Below are positions 32,365 to 43,095 of a stretch of 64,000 nucleotides of DNA, piece after piece (positions within the stretch are counted from its first letter, which is position 1; the number at the start of each line of letters is the position of its first letter). Below the pieces are notes generated by a model. That model had not been told where the DNA came from and did no database searches. It was given only the letters and a program-made list of their open reading frames with translations. A program made the translations under genes and the position numbers. Source of the stretch: Siphonodentalium dalli (taxonomy: Eukaryota > Mollusca > Scaphopoda > Gadilida > Siphonodentaliidae); assembly GCA_032622095.1 (NCBI GenBank), contig CP136067.1, positions 80,750,705 to 80,814,704 of the forward strand, in the 5' to 3' direction.

Positions 32365-33911
32365 GTAAGTATACTCCCTAACTCCAATAAAGTCATTATT
32401 GCTTCACTAAATCTCTATATGTGTATTAATTCACACCTATATTTCTGCTGCTTTGGCCATAGTATTACAATAGCAAAAGATATATCACCCCAGGTGTTAA
32501 TTATTGAATTTTGTTGTTCTTGGGTATGATGATGGGATTTGGGGGGCTGGGGGGAGGGCAAAGATACCCACCTACTACGGGTTTCATCCATTTATTTTTA
32601 CCAGAGTTTTTTCTAGAATTATTGGCTTTGTTGGAGTTGGTAGTAGAAGCTAATTTCGCACATTTAGCATTGTTACTCAAGGCCCAACAGTTTGATTTGA
32701 ATATATTTTGTTATAGCGATAGACCAATATGAGTGAAAGGATATACTCATATGATCGGTTTCATTGATTGATTTTCACCTGACCTTCTTGAACTTAGAAA
32801 ACAGCACAATTTTTCCTCCATACAAACATTTAGCATTGCCCACTCTCTCAACTGAGTGCCTTGGGCATATGGCACACGTAACGTAATACCATGTTAATAT
32901 CATTTTAATGTCAATGCTGCATGTACTACTGTAATTAGCAGCATGCAATAATGTCTATATGTTGGATGGCACATTTATTTACTGTGACTGTCTGCTACGC
33001 TTAGCATTGTTTTGTAAACAAATTCACATGAGGTGAGTTTGGAAAATACATAACTACCTTCAACAGTACTGAACTATACAGTGGCAACTGGCAAATATCA
33101 TTGTACAATGGTGTCCAGGTGGCAGCCACTAGTCTTTTATATAGTTTTAGCCAATCAGGGTTGGGGAATTAGAATACCGATTTGTCCAGTCCACATTCTT
33201 GCTTGGATAATATTCACAGTGTCTAAGCCTGTACTCGAGGATTTCCTTATTTCCGATTATTGCTATGTCTTTATTGTGATTTTCATCTCTTTTGAAATCT
33301 GACAATGAAAAGGGTTAATTGTAGATAAATTAATTAGTCAACATAACCACCTGACAGACCAATGATCTAAATTTGCTATTTAGACCAAAACAACTATTTC
33401 AAATGCATATGCGTACAAATAGATGCCGCATTTGTCTGATTTCGGTTTCTTTTAGTTGTCAAAATGTACTCATAATCAAAGTACCTCAACAATATTCATT
33501 AATAAATGACATATTCAGATACAACACCATAGCTCCCCTCTTATATATAAAGCTTAGTAGGTGTTGACAATAAGAACTGAGTAAAAATTTCAACCTTCAT
33601 ATGTAAGTGGTCTACAGTCTACTAGTAGCTGTCCAGTCTGTACGACATTTGTTGCTGCATGTACTTCTTTCTACATATAAGCCATCTGATGCTGTACATC
33701 TTTTAGTCTGCTTGCTATTTTCAAATTGGGTTATGAGAAAGCCACAATGGTCTACAATCCCAAGTTTTTTTTACAAATATAAGTCATATATATATATATG
33801 TGTTAATTACAGCAATTGTATTCTAACTCTTTTTTAGCTGTGTTTTTACGCAACATATTTAGCACTGTTGTCCTTGGAGAAATTGTACAATTAGGCGATA
33901 TATGGACAATA

Positions 33912-34128
33912 TACAGTAATACTCTAATTAATCGACTCTCTAACCACAGCAGAATTATGGGTAACTTTTCAGGATTTAGTCGGAAATATGGCTTGTTGCC
34001 ATTCATCGGAAAGCTCTCCCCGAGAGCTTTCAGATGAATGGCAACAAGCCATATTTCCGACTAAATCCTGAAAAGTTACCCATAATTCTGCTGTGGTTAG
34101 AGAGTCGATTACTTAGGGCATTACTGTA
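33912..34128. mobile_element. family A foldback, complete copy
   Basis: TACAGTAATACTCTAATTAA to GGGCATTACTGTA with arms of about 105 bp and only a few mismatches; the centre is GAAAGCTCTCCCCGAGAGCTTTC. TA at both ends. Confidence 0.88.
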
Positions 34129-34424
34129 CATCATAATTATGCATCTCAGTTTGTCAAGATACGACATTGATTCCGCCATGAGAGCACACACATGACCAAC
34201 ACTTTTTATTTCTGTCAGTTTATCATTCCACTAAACTACACTAAAAAGGGTGGGTACAACTGGGATATCTAAATGAGTGTTTCATTCATTATTGTTATTT
34301 GGTGTGTGGGGGGGGGGGGGGGAAGGTTGTGTGTGTGGAAATGTTCGTCGTAAACATAAAATGACATGTTTACACATATGTGTAGCAATTCAATATGAAA
34401 TGAAATAAATATGAATACACCAGT

Positions 34425-34651
34425 TTAACCCTTTCATGATGGGAGCTGCACTGAAGATCCTGTGCCAGAGCATTCTCTTATAAATGTGAGTCTCCCATAG
34501 GGAGCCTTGCATATATATATAAGAGAATGCACTGGCTTACAAGATCAAGGTAAATATTGTTAGGCCAATGCATTCTCTTACATATATAAGAGAATGCATT
34601 GGCACAGGGTTTTCAAAAAATTTCAGAAAGCTCCAGTCATGAAAGGGTTAA
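34425..34651 (+). mobile_element. family B (piggyBac-like double hairpin)
   Basis: TTAACCCTTTCATGATGGGA to TGAAAGGGTTAA. First hairpin complete; the second has lost its loop (CATTCTCTTACATATATAAGAGAATG). The GTGCAGCATTAAA segment is partly deleted. Confidence 0.82.
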
Positions 34652-35850
34652 TAAACATTGATTTGGATTTCCGATCGAATCGTTTGTTGTGGTGAGATCC
34701 AGATGTCTTGCCACAAAGAATATTTAGTAGTACTGGTGTACCAAAATCCTCATTTAGGATCGATATCTTGGATATGCTCATAAACTGAATCATGCAGACG
34801 TGACTAATTCATCCATGCATTGTAAATGGGTAGGTTTTTGCACAAATCCACACAATAAGACACACACCACAGATATCCTAAGTACAACATGTGCCTTAAA
34901 TAGTGTGTTATCTAAGCGATTTAAAACATAATATTCATATAAAACAATTTTTGATGTCGATGAATGATTACAGTTAATCAGCGCAAAGGTTACAGATTTT
35001 GATTTTGATGAATGTGGTACAGACGAGTACATCGAAAAACATAAATAATAGATAAACCATGACAACAGAACACCTTCTGAGTGCCCTTGATGTGTTTCTC
35101 TCAACTTCACTATATGAAACCGGATTACACAATCATCTTATAAAACTGTATATTCAAAGGTTGTTGGTGCGGCTATATAAAACTACTACCGGTATATAAA
35201 AGGTAGATATTTATCTCTATCAATGCACCCGTTTATAACTTATGATTGTGTGCAGAATTTATGTAAATATGAACTGTGTCACGTCCATATGAGAGCCTGA
35301 TTTTATATGGAAAAGTATACTCAGAACAAATATCATTGGGTGGAAAAATCTTCCACACTGTATAGTGTATGAGTGTAAGTGTTGGGGCACACATGCATGA
35401 AAAACCTTCAAACTGCATAAGGTCAATTGTTCGTAAGAATATACCATACACACATGTTAGTTATTAACTTCTGAGCGATTTACATATTTAGCTATTTGAT
35501 GATCGGTTTCAAAATTTCACTCATGAATGATATAACAGAATACTAGTAGTTTTTTTTTTTAATTATAACCTTTGTAGTTCAGAAAAGAGATGGAGCATGT
35601 TTCACGCATGATACAGACAGTACTGATACTGAGATACTGACATGCAGTTTGAGACAGGAACCAGAAATGAACCTGAAAATTAGTTATTGAAGGAGAAGTT
35701 AGAATATTTCTAGAAAATACCAACTTCATTGCTTTATAATTCCTTCATTTAAATGTTATTAGATAACAACCCATTTCCATGTGGAATAGTAGAATTGCAA
35801 CGAGATGTAAATAGTCCTAGGATATTATGGCTTCTGTTCTCGAAATTTAC

Positions 35851-36017
35851 TTAGCCCTTTATTTTCTATTACTCATTGACGAGTAGTTCCCTTACGAAAT
35901 GTTCAGATAATAAGTTCAACAAACAGATCCTGAACACCCCTCCATATGGATAATAGACCCTTCCAATGACTATTTTTATAGGTAATGGGAGAATCCGTTT
36001 AGTAAATAAAGGGTTAA
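35851..36017 (+). mobile_element. family C (TTAA) element
   Basis: TTAGCCCTTTATTTTCTATT, TACTCATTGACGAGTAGTTC, CCTTACGAAATGTTCAGATA, TGAACACCCCTCCATATGGA and GTAAATAAAGGGTTAA. Same order as 24273-24525 but without the middle segment. Confidence 0.72.
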
Positions 36018-36944
36018 AAAGTGCTTCAAGTTGGTTAGCAAAATAAGTGATTTTCTCTGAAAGGGTTATTATATAAAGTTTGTATATTTTGTTTGAAACC
36101 TCACCCACCCAGTGTATACACAAACATAAATACAAGCAATCAAGACCAATAATCCAAAGATGGGTAATTAGAAGCACATGTAGCAAAACAATTCAAAGCA
36201 TTTGGAAATTTATCCTTGACTCTAAACAACAAGACTCTGACTATAAACAATGTTGAGTGCTAATCCCCACTGTGTATGCCGATTTGTTTTATCCCTCTCA
36301 TAACAATCTTAGTTGGCCAGCTCTGCTGGTGTCTTTTCTGTTCAAGATGTTCCATCTGATACTCAAAGAATCTATTTTAAGATACTTTTCTTTGAACATA
36401 ATAGCCCTAGTTATATGGCTGACATGCTAAGACCAATGACATTTGCAGGTTGAAATATCAGTGTGGTAACTCAAAGATATCACCTAACCCCTTGGTGGTG
36501 TTATTTTGTTAGTTAATTTTAGTAGAACATGTTTGTTTACTGTGGAAATTCTGAGTGTTTGATCACTAGGGAAAGGAGATAAGGTGTCTTTCAATGAACA
36601 GATGTTGTTCAACTGATAAATTTTTAACAAAAATAGAAGTTTTCTAATTTTATCTCACTCTGGCATGTTATATTATCTTTAGACAAGGAACTAATTTGTG
36701 AGCAGAAAAACATTAGAATACAGATTTAGCTTAAGACCTATTTGTGTCGGTACATGGCTTAATGCACCATCTATATATTCAATCTGTATTCATACTAATG
36801 CAGCAGCCCCAACTCAACCATATCATTACATCATGTAGGCTTTATTATACAAAGTGCAGGTTTATAACAATTCCTTAGCAAAACAACATTTTGATAGCTG
36901 TTTTACTCAGTAGTGCATATACACTGCATAAATTATATAGAGAG

Positions 36945-37062
36945 TAATCACTTGGTTGTAATTGGTGACGTGAATTAATTCATGAGAGGCAGGGACGTTG
37001 TACAAACATGAATGAATGAATTATTTCATGTCACCTGTTCAATCAAGTGATTATTCTGTTTA
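36945..37062. repeat. imperfect inverted repeat, ~45-bp arms
   Basis: AGTAATCACTTGGTTGTAAT ... GGTGACGTGAATTAATTCATG pairs with CATGAATGAATGAATTATTTCATGTCACC ... AATCAAGTGATTATT. Probably an aged palindromic MITE; no target duplication was identified. Confidence 0.6.
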
Positions 37063-37132
37063 TTATATTCCATTATAAACATCGGATTTATGAGAAATCT
37101 GAATAATAGTGCCATTATACCCATGACGCATA

Positions 37133-37353
37133 TACAGTAATGCCCTAAAGTAATCGACTCCTTAAACACAGCAGAATTATGGGTAACTTTTCAGGATTTA
37201 GTCGGGGAAATATTGCTTGTTGCCATTCATCGGAAAGCTCTTGGGGACAGCTTTCCGATGAATGGAAACAAGCCATATTTCCGACTAAATCCTGAAAAGT
37301 TACCCATAATTCTGCTGTGTTTAAGGAGTCGATTACTTTAGGGCATTGCTGTA
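37133..37353. mobile_element. family A foldback, complete copy
   Basis: TACAGTAATGCCCTAAAGTA to GGGCATTGCTGTA. Arms about 105 bp; the left arm has a GGGGAAATATTGCTTG variant and the centre is GCTCTTGGGGACAGC. TA at both ends. Confidence 0.88.
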
Positions 37354-37823
37354 TTATGATAGTACGTATGCATACATAATGCGCTAGTTAAATTGACACC
37401 ATTCACTAGTGAAATTATCGTTTATAATCACTCGAGAAATCAAGGTAAATCACACATAGGAATGTAATAAAACTATAAAGTATTATATTTATTGGTCGTA
37501 ATGTCTTTCAGTAATCAACACAGAGGAAATTCTACTATCTATTCGTGTAAACTATGGGACTGTTAACTCGATTTCGGACAAACTGCTATGGCTAGATGAT
37601 TTAGTAATATGTTTTAACCCTTCATAATGTGTACAGTTTACTTAATAATAATTCTCATTTGTTCATATTCAGCTATGTTAAAGATGCTCTATCTCTTAGA
37701 GACACCACTTTGGCCCAACAACAATAACAATATTTCTTAAAAACATTGCTTAGGAGGTCCAGTTGCATTATTCTGCCCATTATTCACAAAAGAAATATCT
37801 GATGTTACAGATATTTCACTTTA

Positions 37824-37928
37824 TTAACCATACCATGATGGAGCTTCCTGAATTTTTGTGAAAACCCTGTGCCAGTGCATTCTCTTTATATATGCAAGTC
37901 TCCCACAGGATCTTTAATGCTGCACCAA
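37824..37928 (-). mobile_element. family B, reverse, heavily deleted
   Basis: TTAACCATACCATGATGGAG, CTTCCTGAATTTTTGTGAAA, CCTGTGCCAGTGCATTCTC, then directly CAGGATCTTTAATGCTGCACC. Most of both hairpins is missing. Confidence 0.65.
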
Positions 37929-38045
37929 AAATCTCAAGCAAATCTACCATACCACTCCATAGAAAACATCATTTGAACTACGCTCAATTGTAAATATTTA
38001 CTTCTCGATTCGGGGCGCAACTATCGTTGATAAAGTAATGCAAAC
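37929..38045. repeat. dispersed repeat, inverted copy at ~43585-43690
   Basis: AAATCTACCATACCACTCCATAGAAAACATC, CTCAATTGTAAATATTTACT and TCGATTCGGGGC are the reverse complement of TCGGGATGTAAATATTTACA, TGTTTTCTATGGAGTGGTAC and GGTCGATTTCTTTGAGATTT in intron 4. Family unknown. Confidence 0.6.
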
Positions 38046-38510
38046 GATTTCACTATCGAGAGTCACTGAATTTAATTAACATATAATATAATGACAGTGT
38101 ATGTTGTCAGTTTGGATTTAATATTTGTATAAATAACTTCTTTGTCACCCTACCGGAGTGTTTCACATCACTTTAATGATAAACATAAACAAAGTCTTTG
38201 TTATAATTTTGGTGTTTATTTTTTTGCCCAGAAATGAATTTGCACCTAACACATGCCCCTGCTCCTGTCTTTATCTCAGTTCCATTGGCTCCCACACATG
38301 AATGCCCTCCACAGATTGTATGTGTAACCCACCAGGTCTGCTCCACATCAATTAAGATGAAGATCTCATGCATTTATCTTAATGACCCAGCCAAGGACTT
38401 TTACACCAAACAGATGCCTCCTGTCTCAATTTATCTCAGCAGGCAGGCTCCTTGTTTTAAAATGAAAACACAAAATTTGAGATAACAAGATACAATTATG
38501 TGTGGTAACA

Positions 38511-38762
38511 TAAACCCTTTCCTTACTAAGACACTCTTGACAAATAGTTCCCTTAGGAAATCTTCAGATAATAATTTCAACAAACCAGGAATATTTCCCT
38601 CAAATTAATAGAAATCCTATTGCACTTGTATTTTATGTTGGTCTGTCTGTCTGTCTGCTGCTTATATTTCCTGAACACACCTCCAGATGAATAACAGACC
38701 ATGCATTCCAATGTAATCGTTTATAACTGGAATGAGAATCCATTTAGTACAGAAAGGGTTAA
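38511..38762 (+). mobile_element. family C (TTAA) element, complete copy
   Basis: AAACCCTTTCCTTACTAAGA, CAAATAGTTCCCTTAGGAAA, a GTCTGTCTGTCTG run, CCTGAACACACCTCCAGATG and CAGAAAGGGTTAA. A reverse fragment of the same family follows to about 38820. Confidence 0.7.
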
Positions 38763-38889
38763 GCCTTCTTTTACTGAATTTATTCTTTCATTCAGTTATA
38801 AAGATTATATCAGAATTGTCTATTTTTATTGACCTTGGCCTTGTAAGGCAGTGCATTCAACATGATACCAACCGATGATACAACTGCAA

Positions 38890-39063
38890 GAAGATTACCA
38901 TTCATAAATCTTTCTATACTGAAGCATCATTGATGAGTAGTTATCCCATTGTAAAATGTATAATAAGTTCACAAAACGACCTTACAGTAATGCCCTAAAT
39001 AATCGACTCCTTAACAATATCACTTTCAAAATGAGAATTCAGTTAGAAAACTGAAGAGTATTT
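38890..39063. repeat. inverted copy of 19141-19410 (family A end plus flank)
   Basis: GATTACCATTCATAAATCTT, AAGCATCATTGATGAGTAGT, TATCCCATTGTAAAATGTA, GTTCACAAAACGACCTT and ACAGTAATGCCCTAAATAAT are the reverse complement of the tract following the family A copies at 19.2-19.4 kb. The TGATGAGTAGTTATCCC phrase is itself family C-like, so this is a compound A/C repeat. Confidence 0.7.
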
Positions 39064-39278
39064 CAGTAATGCCCTAAATAATCGACTCCTTAACCACAGC
39101 AGAATTATGGGTAATTTTTCATGATTTAGTCGTAAATATGGCTTGTTGCCATTCATCGGAAAGCTCTCAGTGAGAGCTTTCCGATGAATGGCAACAAGCC
39201 ATATTTCCGACTAAATCCTGAAAAATTACCCATAATTCTGCTGTGGTTAAGGAGTCGATTAATTAGGGCATTACTGTA
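39064..39278. mobile_element. family A foldback, complete copy
   Basis: CAGTAATGCCCTAAATAATC to GGGCATTACTGTA, centre GAAAGCTCTCAGTGAGAGCTTTC. The arms differ at a few bases only. It lies about 45 bp from the family A end fragment at 38990-39018. Confidence 0.9.
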
Positions 39279-39452
39279 GTTCTTTTGTTGCACATTATTA
39301 ATTATCTAAACATTTCCCTCAATAAATAGGACTCCTTCTGCATTACTTGTTACTGAAAACACAAGCTTTGATAACAAGGTAGGGTTATTTTAGGAAGCTA
39401 TTATTCATTTGAATGGGCATTTCAATAACACAACCAGTGACACAAGTGCATG

Positions 39453-39719
39453 TCTATACTAAATACTGATCATTGACGAGTAGTTCCCTTATATTAGGAG
39501 ATATTAAAGTTCAACTAATGGCCATATATTTGTTTATTGAACTAGATATTATCTGAACATTTCCCACTAAAGAATATGAATTCTTCTGCACCTGTATTAT
39601 CTTTTCGTATGTCTGTCTGCTTAAATGACATGAACATCCCTCCCAGTGAATATTAGGCCATTCCAGTGTAAAATGTTATAACTTGGTGGGGTAATCCATT
39701 CAGTAAATGAAGGGGTTAA
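39453..39719 (+). mobile_element. family C (TTAA) element
   Basis: CTATACTAAATACTGATCAT, TGACGAGTAGTTCCCTTATA, CTGAACATTTCCCACTAAAG, GAACATCCCTCCCAGTGAAT and AATGAAGGGGTTAA. The left TTAACCC end is degraded. Confidence 0.65.
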
Positions 39720-39827
39720 TGTGTTGGGAGTTGTTAGAAAGGATCAACAAGAGACCCATTCCTATAGACCAACTCTCTAAATGAATCTACATTTTTATAA
39801 TTGAATTGGAGAATCAATTTAGTCAAC

Positions 39828-39955
39828 CCTTCTATACTAAATGGATTCTCCCTTTCAGTTATAAAAGTACATGCTGGATTGGTCTATATTGGAGGGGTGA
39901 TCATGAAAAATAAGCAGACGACAAACAGATGAAAAAATAATAGAAATGTAGAAGG
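39828..39955 (-). mobile_element. family C fragment, reverse
   Basis: CAACCCTTCTATACTAAATG, GATTCTCCCTTTCAGTTATA, GGTCTATATTGGAGGGGTGA: the right end of family C in reverse orientation. Confidence 0.55.
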
Positions 39956-40050
39956 ATTTCTAGTAATTGGTATTAAAAGTTCAGATAATAAGTTCAACTA
40001 ATGACCTGTGGTCTCATTAAGATCAGAGTAACAAGTTCCTCATTCCATAA

Positions 40051-40266
40051 TACAGTAATGCCCTAAATAATTGACTCCGTAACCACATCAGAATTATGGG
40101 TAACTTTTCAGGATTTAGTCGGAAATATGGCTTATTGCCATCATCAGAAAGCTCTCACTGACAGCTTTCCGATGAATGACAACAAGCCATATTTCCAACT
40201 AAATCCTGCAAAGTTACCCATAATTCTGCTGTGGTTAAGGAGTTGATTATTTAGGGCATTACTGTA
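40051..40266. mobile_element. family A foldback, complete copy
   Basis: TACAGTAATGCCCTAAATAA to GGGCATTACTGTA with TA flanks; centre GAAAGCTCTCACTGACAGCTTTC. It ends about 100 bp upstream of exon 3. Confidence 0.88.
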
Positions 40267-40364
40267 TTTAGAAAGGATTATAAGTTGTTTTATTTCAGCT
40301 ATGATTCAATTTATTTGACATGAACATGGCAATACACTAACCCGAAGATCATATATCGCTTCAG

Positions 40365-40459
40365 ATATGCAATCGCAGACGATGCTTATCGGTCGATGCG
40401 AGACCGCAACTTGGATCAATGTATCATCATATCTGGGGAGAGCGGCTCTGGAAAAACAG
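40365..40459 (+). CDS. myosin-I exon 3 (P-loop)
   Basis: Completes codon 85 and codes through residue 115 plus one base: YAIADDAYRSMRDRNLDQCI, then IISGESGSGKT. GESGSGKT (108-115) is the nucleotide-binding P-loop; the usual myosin form is GESGAGKT, and Ser at the fifth position also occurs in some class I myosins. The acceptor is ATCGCTTCAG|ATA and the donor AAAACAG|GTTTGA, splitting the conserved Glu codon after KT (phase 1). Confidence 0.95.
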
Positions 40460-40603
40460 GTTTGAATATTCATCCAGCCTATTTAGTGGTGCCGAATATT
40501 ACTGCTGTCTCCTGCAGTTATCCCAGGAGAGTATCATTGCTAAAAATCAATGCAAAAATCACATAAATCACACAATAAAGCGAACATAGGAAAAGCTTAG
40601 CTT

Positions 40604-40978
40604 TTAACCCTTTACCCAACAGAAGGGCCCTGTGCCAATGCATTCTCTTATATATGCGAGTCGACCATAGGTCGCCTCGCATATATAAGAGAATGCATTG
40701 GCTTAACACATTAAAAATTATAAAATTGTTAAAGATTGTAAGAAAAAATGGTAAAAAAAGATTTTTTTTAGGCCAATGCATTCTCTTATATATGCGAGGC
40801 GACCTATGGTCGACTCGCATATATAAGAGAATGCATTGGCACAGGGTATAACTGTAACTATCACAATGTGGTCAAGGAGCCGGTTCCAATGATATCCATA
40901 TGTGTATGGTTCTATTGAGACAGACCGAAGATATTTTAGGCTGTTGAAGCTTTATTTGGTCGGTTTGTTGGGTAAACT
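40604..40978 (+). mobile_element. family B3 (double-hairpin TTAA element), right end damaged
   Basis: TTAACCCTTTACCCAACAGA, a perfect hairpin (GCATTCTCTTATATATGCGA ... loop CGACCATAGGTCG), AAAATTATAAAATTGTTAAA, a second perfect hairpin with loop CGACCTATGGTCG, then CACAATGTGGTCAAGGAGCC and GGTTTGTTGGGTAAA. Nearly identical to 49131-49519, but the final GGGTTAA is lost. Short ORFs on both strands read through the palindromes and are not genes. Confidence 0.85.
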
Positions 40979-41134
40979 TTATTACTCCCCAAACCAAGTG
41001 GCCTCTCATGTAGCCAAAAGTCAGACTGTTATAGATATCTCATTTATTCTGCAAATCAAAGATATACACAGAACTACACTTGTGTGTTCTTGATAATCAC
41101 ATTATGGCATGAGTGTGTTGTTGTACAGCGATGG

Positions 41135-41280
41135 GTCAATTACTTACCCAAAGTAATTAATTACAATTACTTTTAAAACCCTAAATTACAATTAGTTTCA
41201 AACAGAAAGTAATTAATTACAATTACTTTATGAAGTAATTAATTACTTTTCAATTACTTTTGTATGACTTTCAAAATTAT
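41135..41280. repeat. AAGTAATTAATTACAATTACTT inverted/tandem repeat
   Basis: Multiple copies of GTAATTAATTACAATTACTT in both orientations, preceded by ATGGGTCAATTACTTACCC. The GGTCAATTACTT phrase resembles the TIR of the 14383-14725 element, so this may be a decayed TIR. Confidence 0.5.
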
Positions 41281-41349
41281 TTCATGTGACATTGTGCACA
41301 GTCTTTTAATACAAAATATGGATACTGAGCACATATCAGAACTTGGTAG

Positions 41350-41416
41350 TTAAAGGTACTCAATCCGATCAGATGGTCCCCATATCATCAAGTTACAACA
41401 ACAACAACATTTCTTC
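41350..41416. mobile_element. family I left-end fragment
   Basis: TTAAAGGTACTCAATCCGAT, GGTCCCCATATCATC and ACAACAACAACAACA match the left end of family I (compare the complement of 63170-63230). Confidence 0.65.
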
Positions 41417-41554
41417 AAAATACGCTTTTGTCATCAGAATTGATTAATTACAACAAAATAATGCTAACCGCTGTCATTTGGGAGAGTTACTTTAGTATTA
41501 TACATCTTTAACTATATAATCAGCGAAAACTAAAAATAAATGAAGGGTAAAAAT

Positions 41555-42060
41555 CCCAAAATAAAAAAAATAGAAACAAAACTAAAAACAAAAGCAATAC
41601 TCTGCCATTATGGACCAGATAACTTGTGTGGGTGAATTCATTTTTCAAAAGATACAGTAATGGACGAGTACAAGAAAACACATACTGTACACAACATTGT
41701 ATAAGGACATTTTTATTATCCATCTGTATGTTTATCCAAATTTTGGGAATAAAACTTTTGTGGTTATGTTTGGTATTTGTCGGCACTTGATTCTCGATAA
41801 AAGCCTGTATTTGATCATAAGAAAGCATGATTTGGAAGATTAAACACGGAAGTGAAAAAAAAACTCAATTCGCAAGTGAAACGTCTGCTAAATCCACCAC
41901 AGTATTGCTTGCGCATCACAATTTCACCTATTCATTTGGCAATCGAGTTACTTCGTGACATCACAGAGTCCTGATAAAAAAAGTCATATTGGACTCGATT
42001 GAGTCCAATATGACTTTCGGGAGTCCAGTATGACTTTTTATCATTTGACAGCTTTTGCCC
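41555..42060. repeat. repeat containing AGTCATATTGGACT palindromes
   Basis: AAAGTCATATTGGACTCGAT/GAGTCCAATATGACTTTC forms a hairpin at about 41985-42020, followed by GAGTCCAGTATGACTTTTTATC. Upstream CACATACTGTACACAACATTG is the complement of 56300-56325. A related inverted copy lies at 56155-56455. Confidence 0.6.
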
Positions 42061-42469
42061 AATCAGAAAAAGTGTTAGTTAAGGGATGGATAATAAATCT
42101 TTTTACAATACATTTCCTTTTAGGTCCAAAGTTATAACTTAGATATTTGCATGACCGACATGCATGATCTTGGACATGAAACTTCTTGAGCCATGCTCGG
42201 TTGTTATACATTGTTGATAGCCTATGGTAGGTCTTAGTGTTTGTTTGTGATAGTTAATAGATTAAGGGAATGGAGAGATTCTAAGTGACAGCACTTGTGC
42301 CCCATTCTGTAATTCCCTTTATAATTGTCTTGGTATTTCTTTTTTGACTCTGTATCTGTCCATAATTCCCCTAAAGTTTCATAATCAATACCAAGTAGGT
42401 ACCACAGGGGCATGTCATTAATAAATTGAGTAAAAATATAAATAAAAAATTAAAAACTTAAAAGCTTTT

Positions 42470-42910
42470 ATAGTTGGGAGCCATCGTTTTTTTTTCTGAA
42501 ATTAGTTTTTTTTTAAACATGGCCGCTAGCAGCCATCTTACTAATTTCAAATTTGAGTCCATGGACACACGCTGCAACTCACATTTATTGCGATTTGTTT
42601 TGAAAATTTACAGGCATGTCTCGAATCACCTCAAGATGGGAGCTATCAAATTTGGCAGCCATCCTGTATTTTACTCTTTGTATGGCTAAATACTTTGGCA
42701 CACTCTACGGACCACCTCCCTCATCCGATCATCACCAAACTTGCTATGGATCTTCAGGTGACCTCCAGATGGGAGGCATTTATTTTTTCCCGAAATATGT
42801 AAAAAAAAAACATCTTGGATTTCAAATATGAACCCTGCAGCCCGCATTTATTGGAGAATTGTTTTGAAAATTTACAGGCATGTTTCAAATCTCCCATCAT
42901 GAAAGGGTTA
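42470..42910 (+). repeat. tandem repeat, ~265-bp unit, two copies
   Basis: GGGAGCCATCG ... TTTTGAAAATTTACAGGCATG ... near 42481-42620 recurs at about 42770-42885 with the same order (GATGGGAGGCATTTATTTTTT, CCGCATTTATTG, TTTTGAAAATTTACAGGCATG). The CCATCTTGG/TTTCAAATTTGA wording is a dispersed repeat. It ends in family B-like CCCATCATGAAAGGGTTAAA. Confidence 0.6.
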
Positions 42911-42990
42911 AAATGAATTGGCTTATTTCTACAATTATAGGCAGCCAAGTTTAAAATAAACCACACCTTTTTTATTTTCTCGCTTTTCAG

Positions 42991-43095
42991 AGGCCAGCAA
43001 AATTATTATGCAATATGTTGCTGCAGTATCAGGAAAAGGTCAAGATATTGACAGAGTCAAAGAACAATTGCTGCAGTCAAACCCAGTGCTTGAAG
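42991..43095 (+). CDS. myosin-I exon 4
   Basis: Residues 116-150 plus one base: EASKIIMQYVAAVSGKG, then QDIDRVKEQLLQSNPVLE. This is the helix after the P-loop and the conserved LLxSNPVLEAFGNA segment, closest in wording to Myo1a/b. The acceptor is CTCGCTTTTCAG|AG and the donor CTTGAAG|GTAAAA (phase 1). Confidence 0.96.

Larger units (their letters stand above)
32365..40364 (+). other. intron 2 (8.0 kb)
   Basis: Contains four complete or near-complete family A foldbacks, several family B and C elements, a 15-G run (34308-34322) and a palindrome near 36945-37060. 32365-33910 and 34652-35850 show no gene, RNA or clear element; short frames there lack motifs. The extent is fixed by exon 2 phase 2 joining exon 3. 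Confidence 0.8.

Noticed and set aside
40518-40851. Near-identical ORFs on both strands reading MRVDHRSPRIYKRMHW (also at 49046-49387 and 46569-46754)
   Set aside because: They read through the palindromic hairpins of family B elements, which look the same on both strands.
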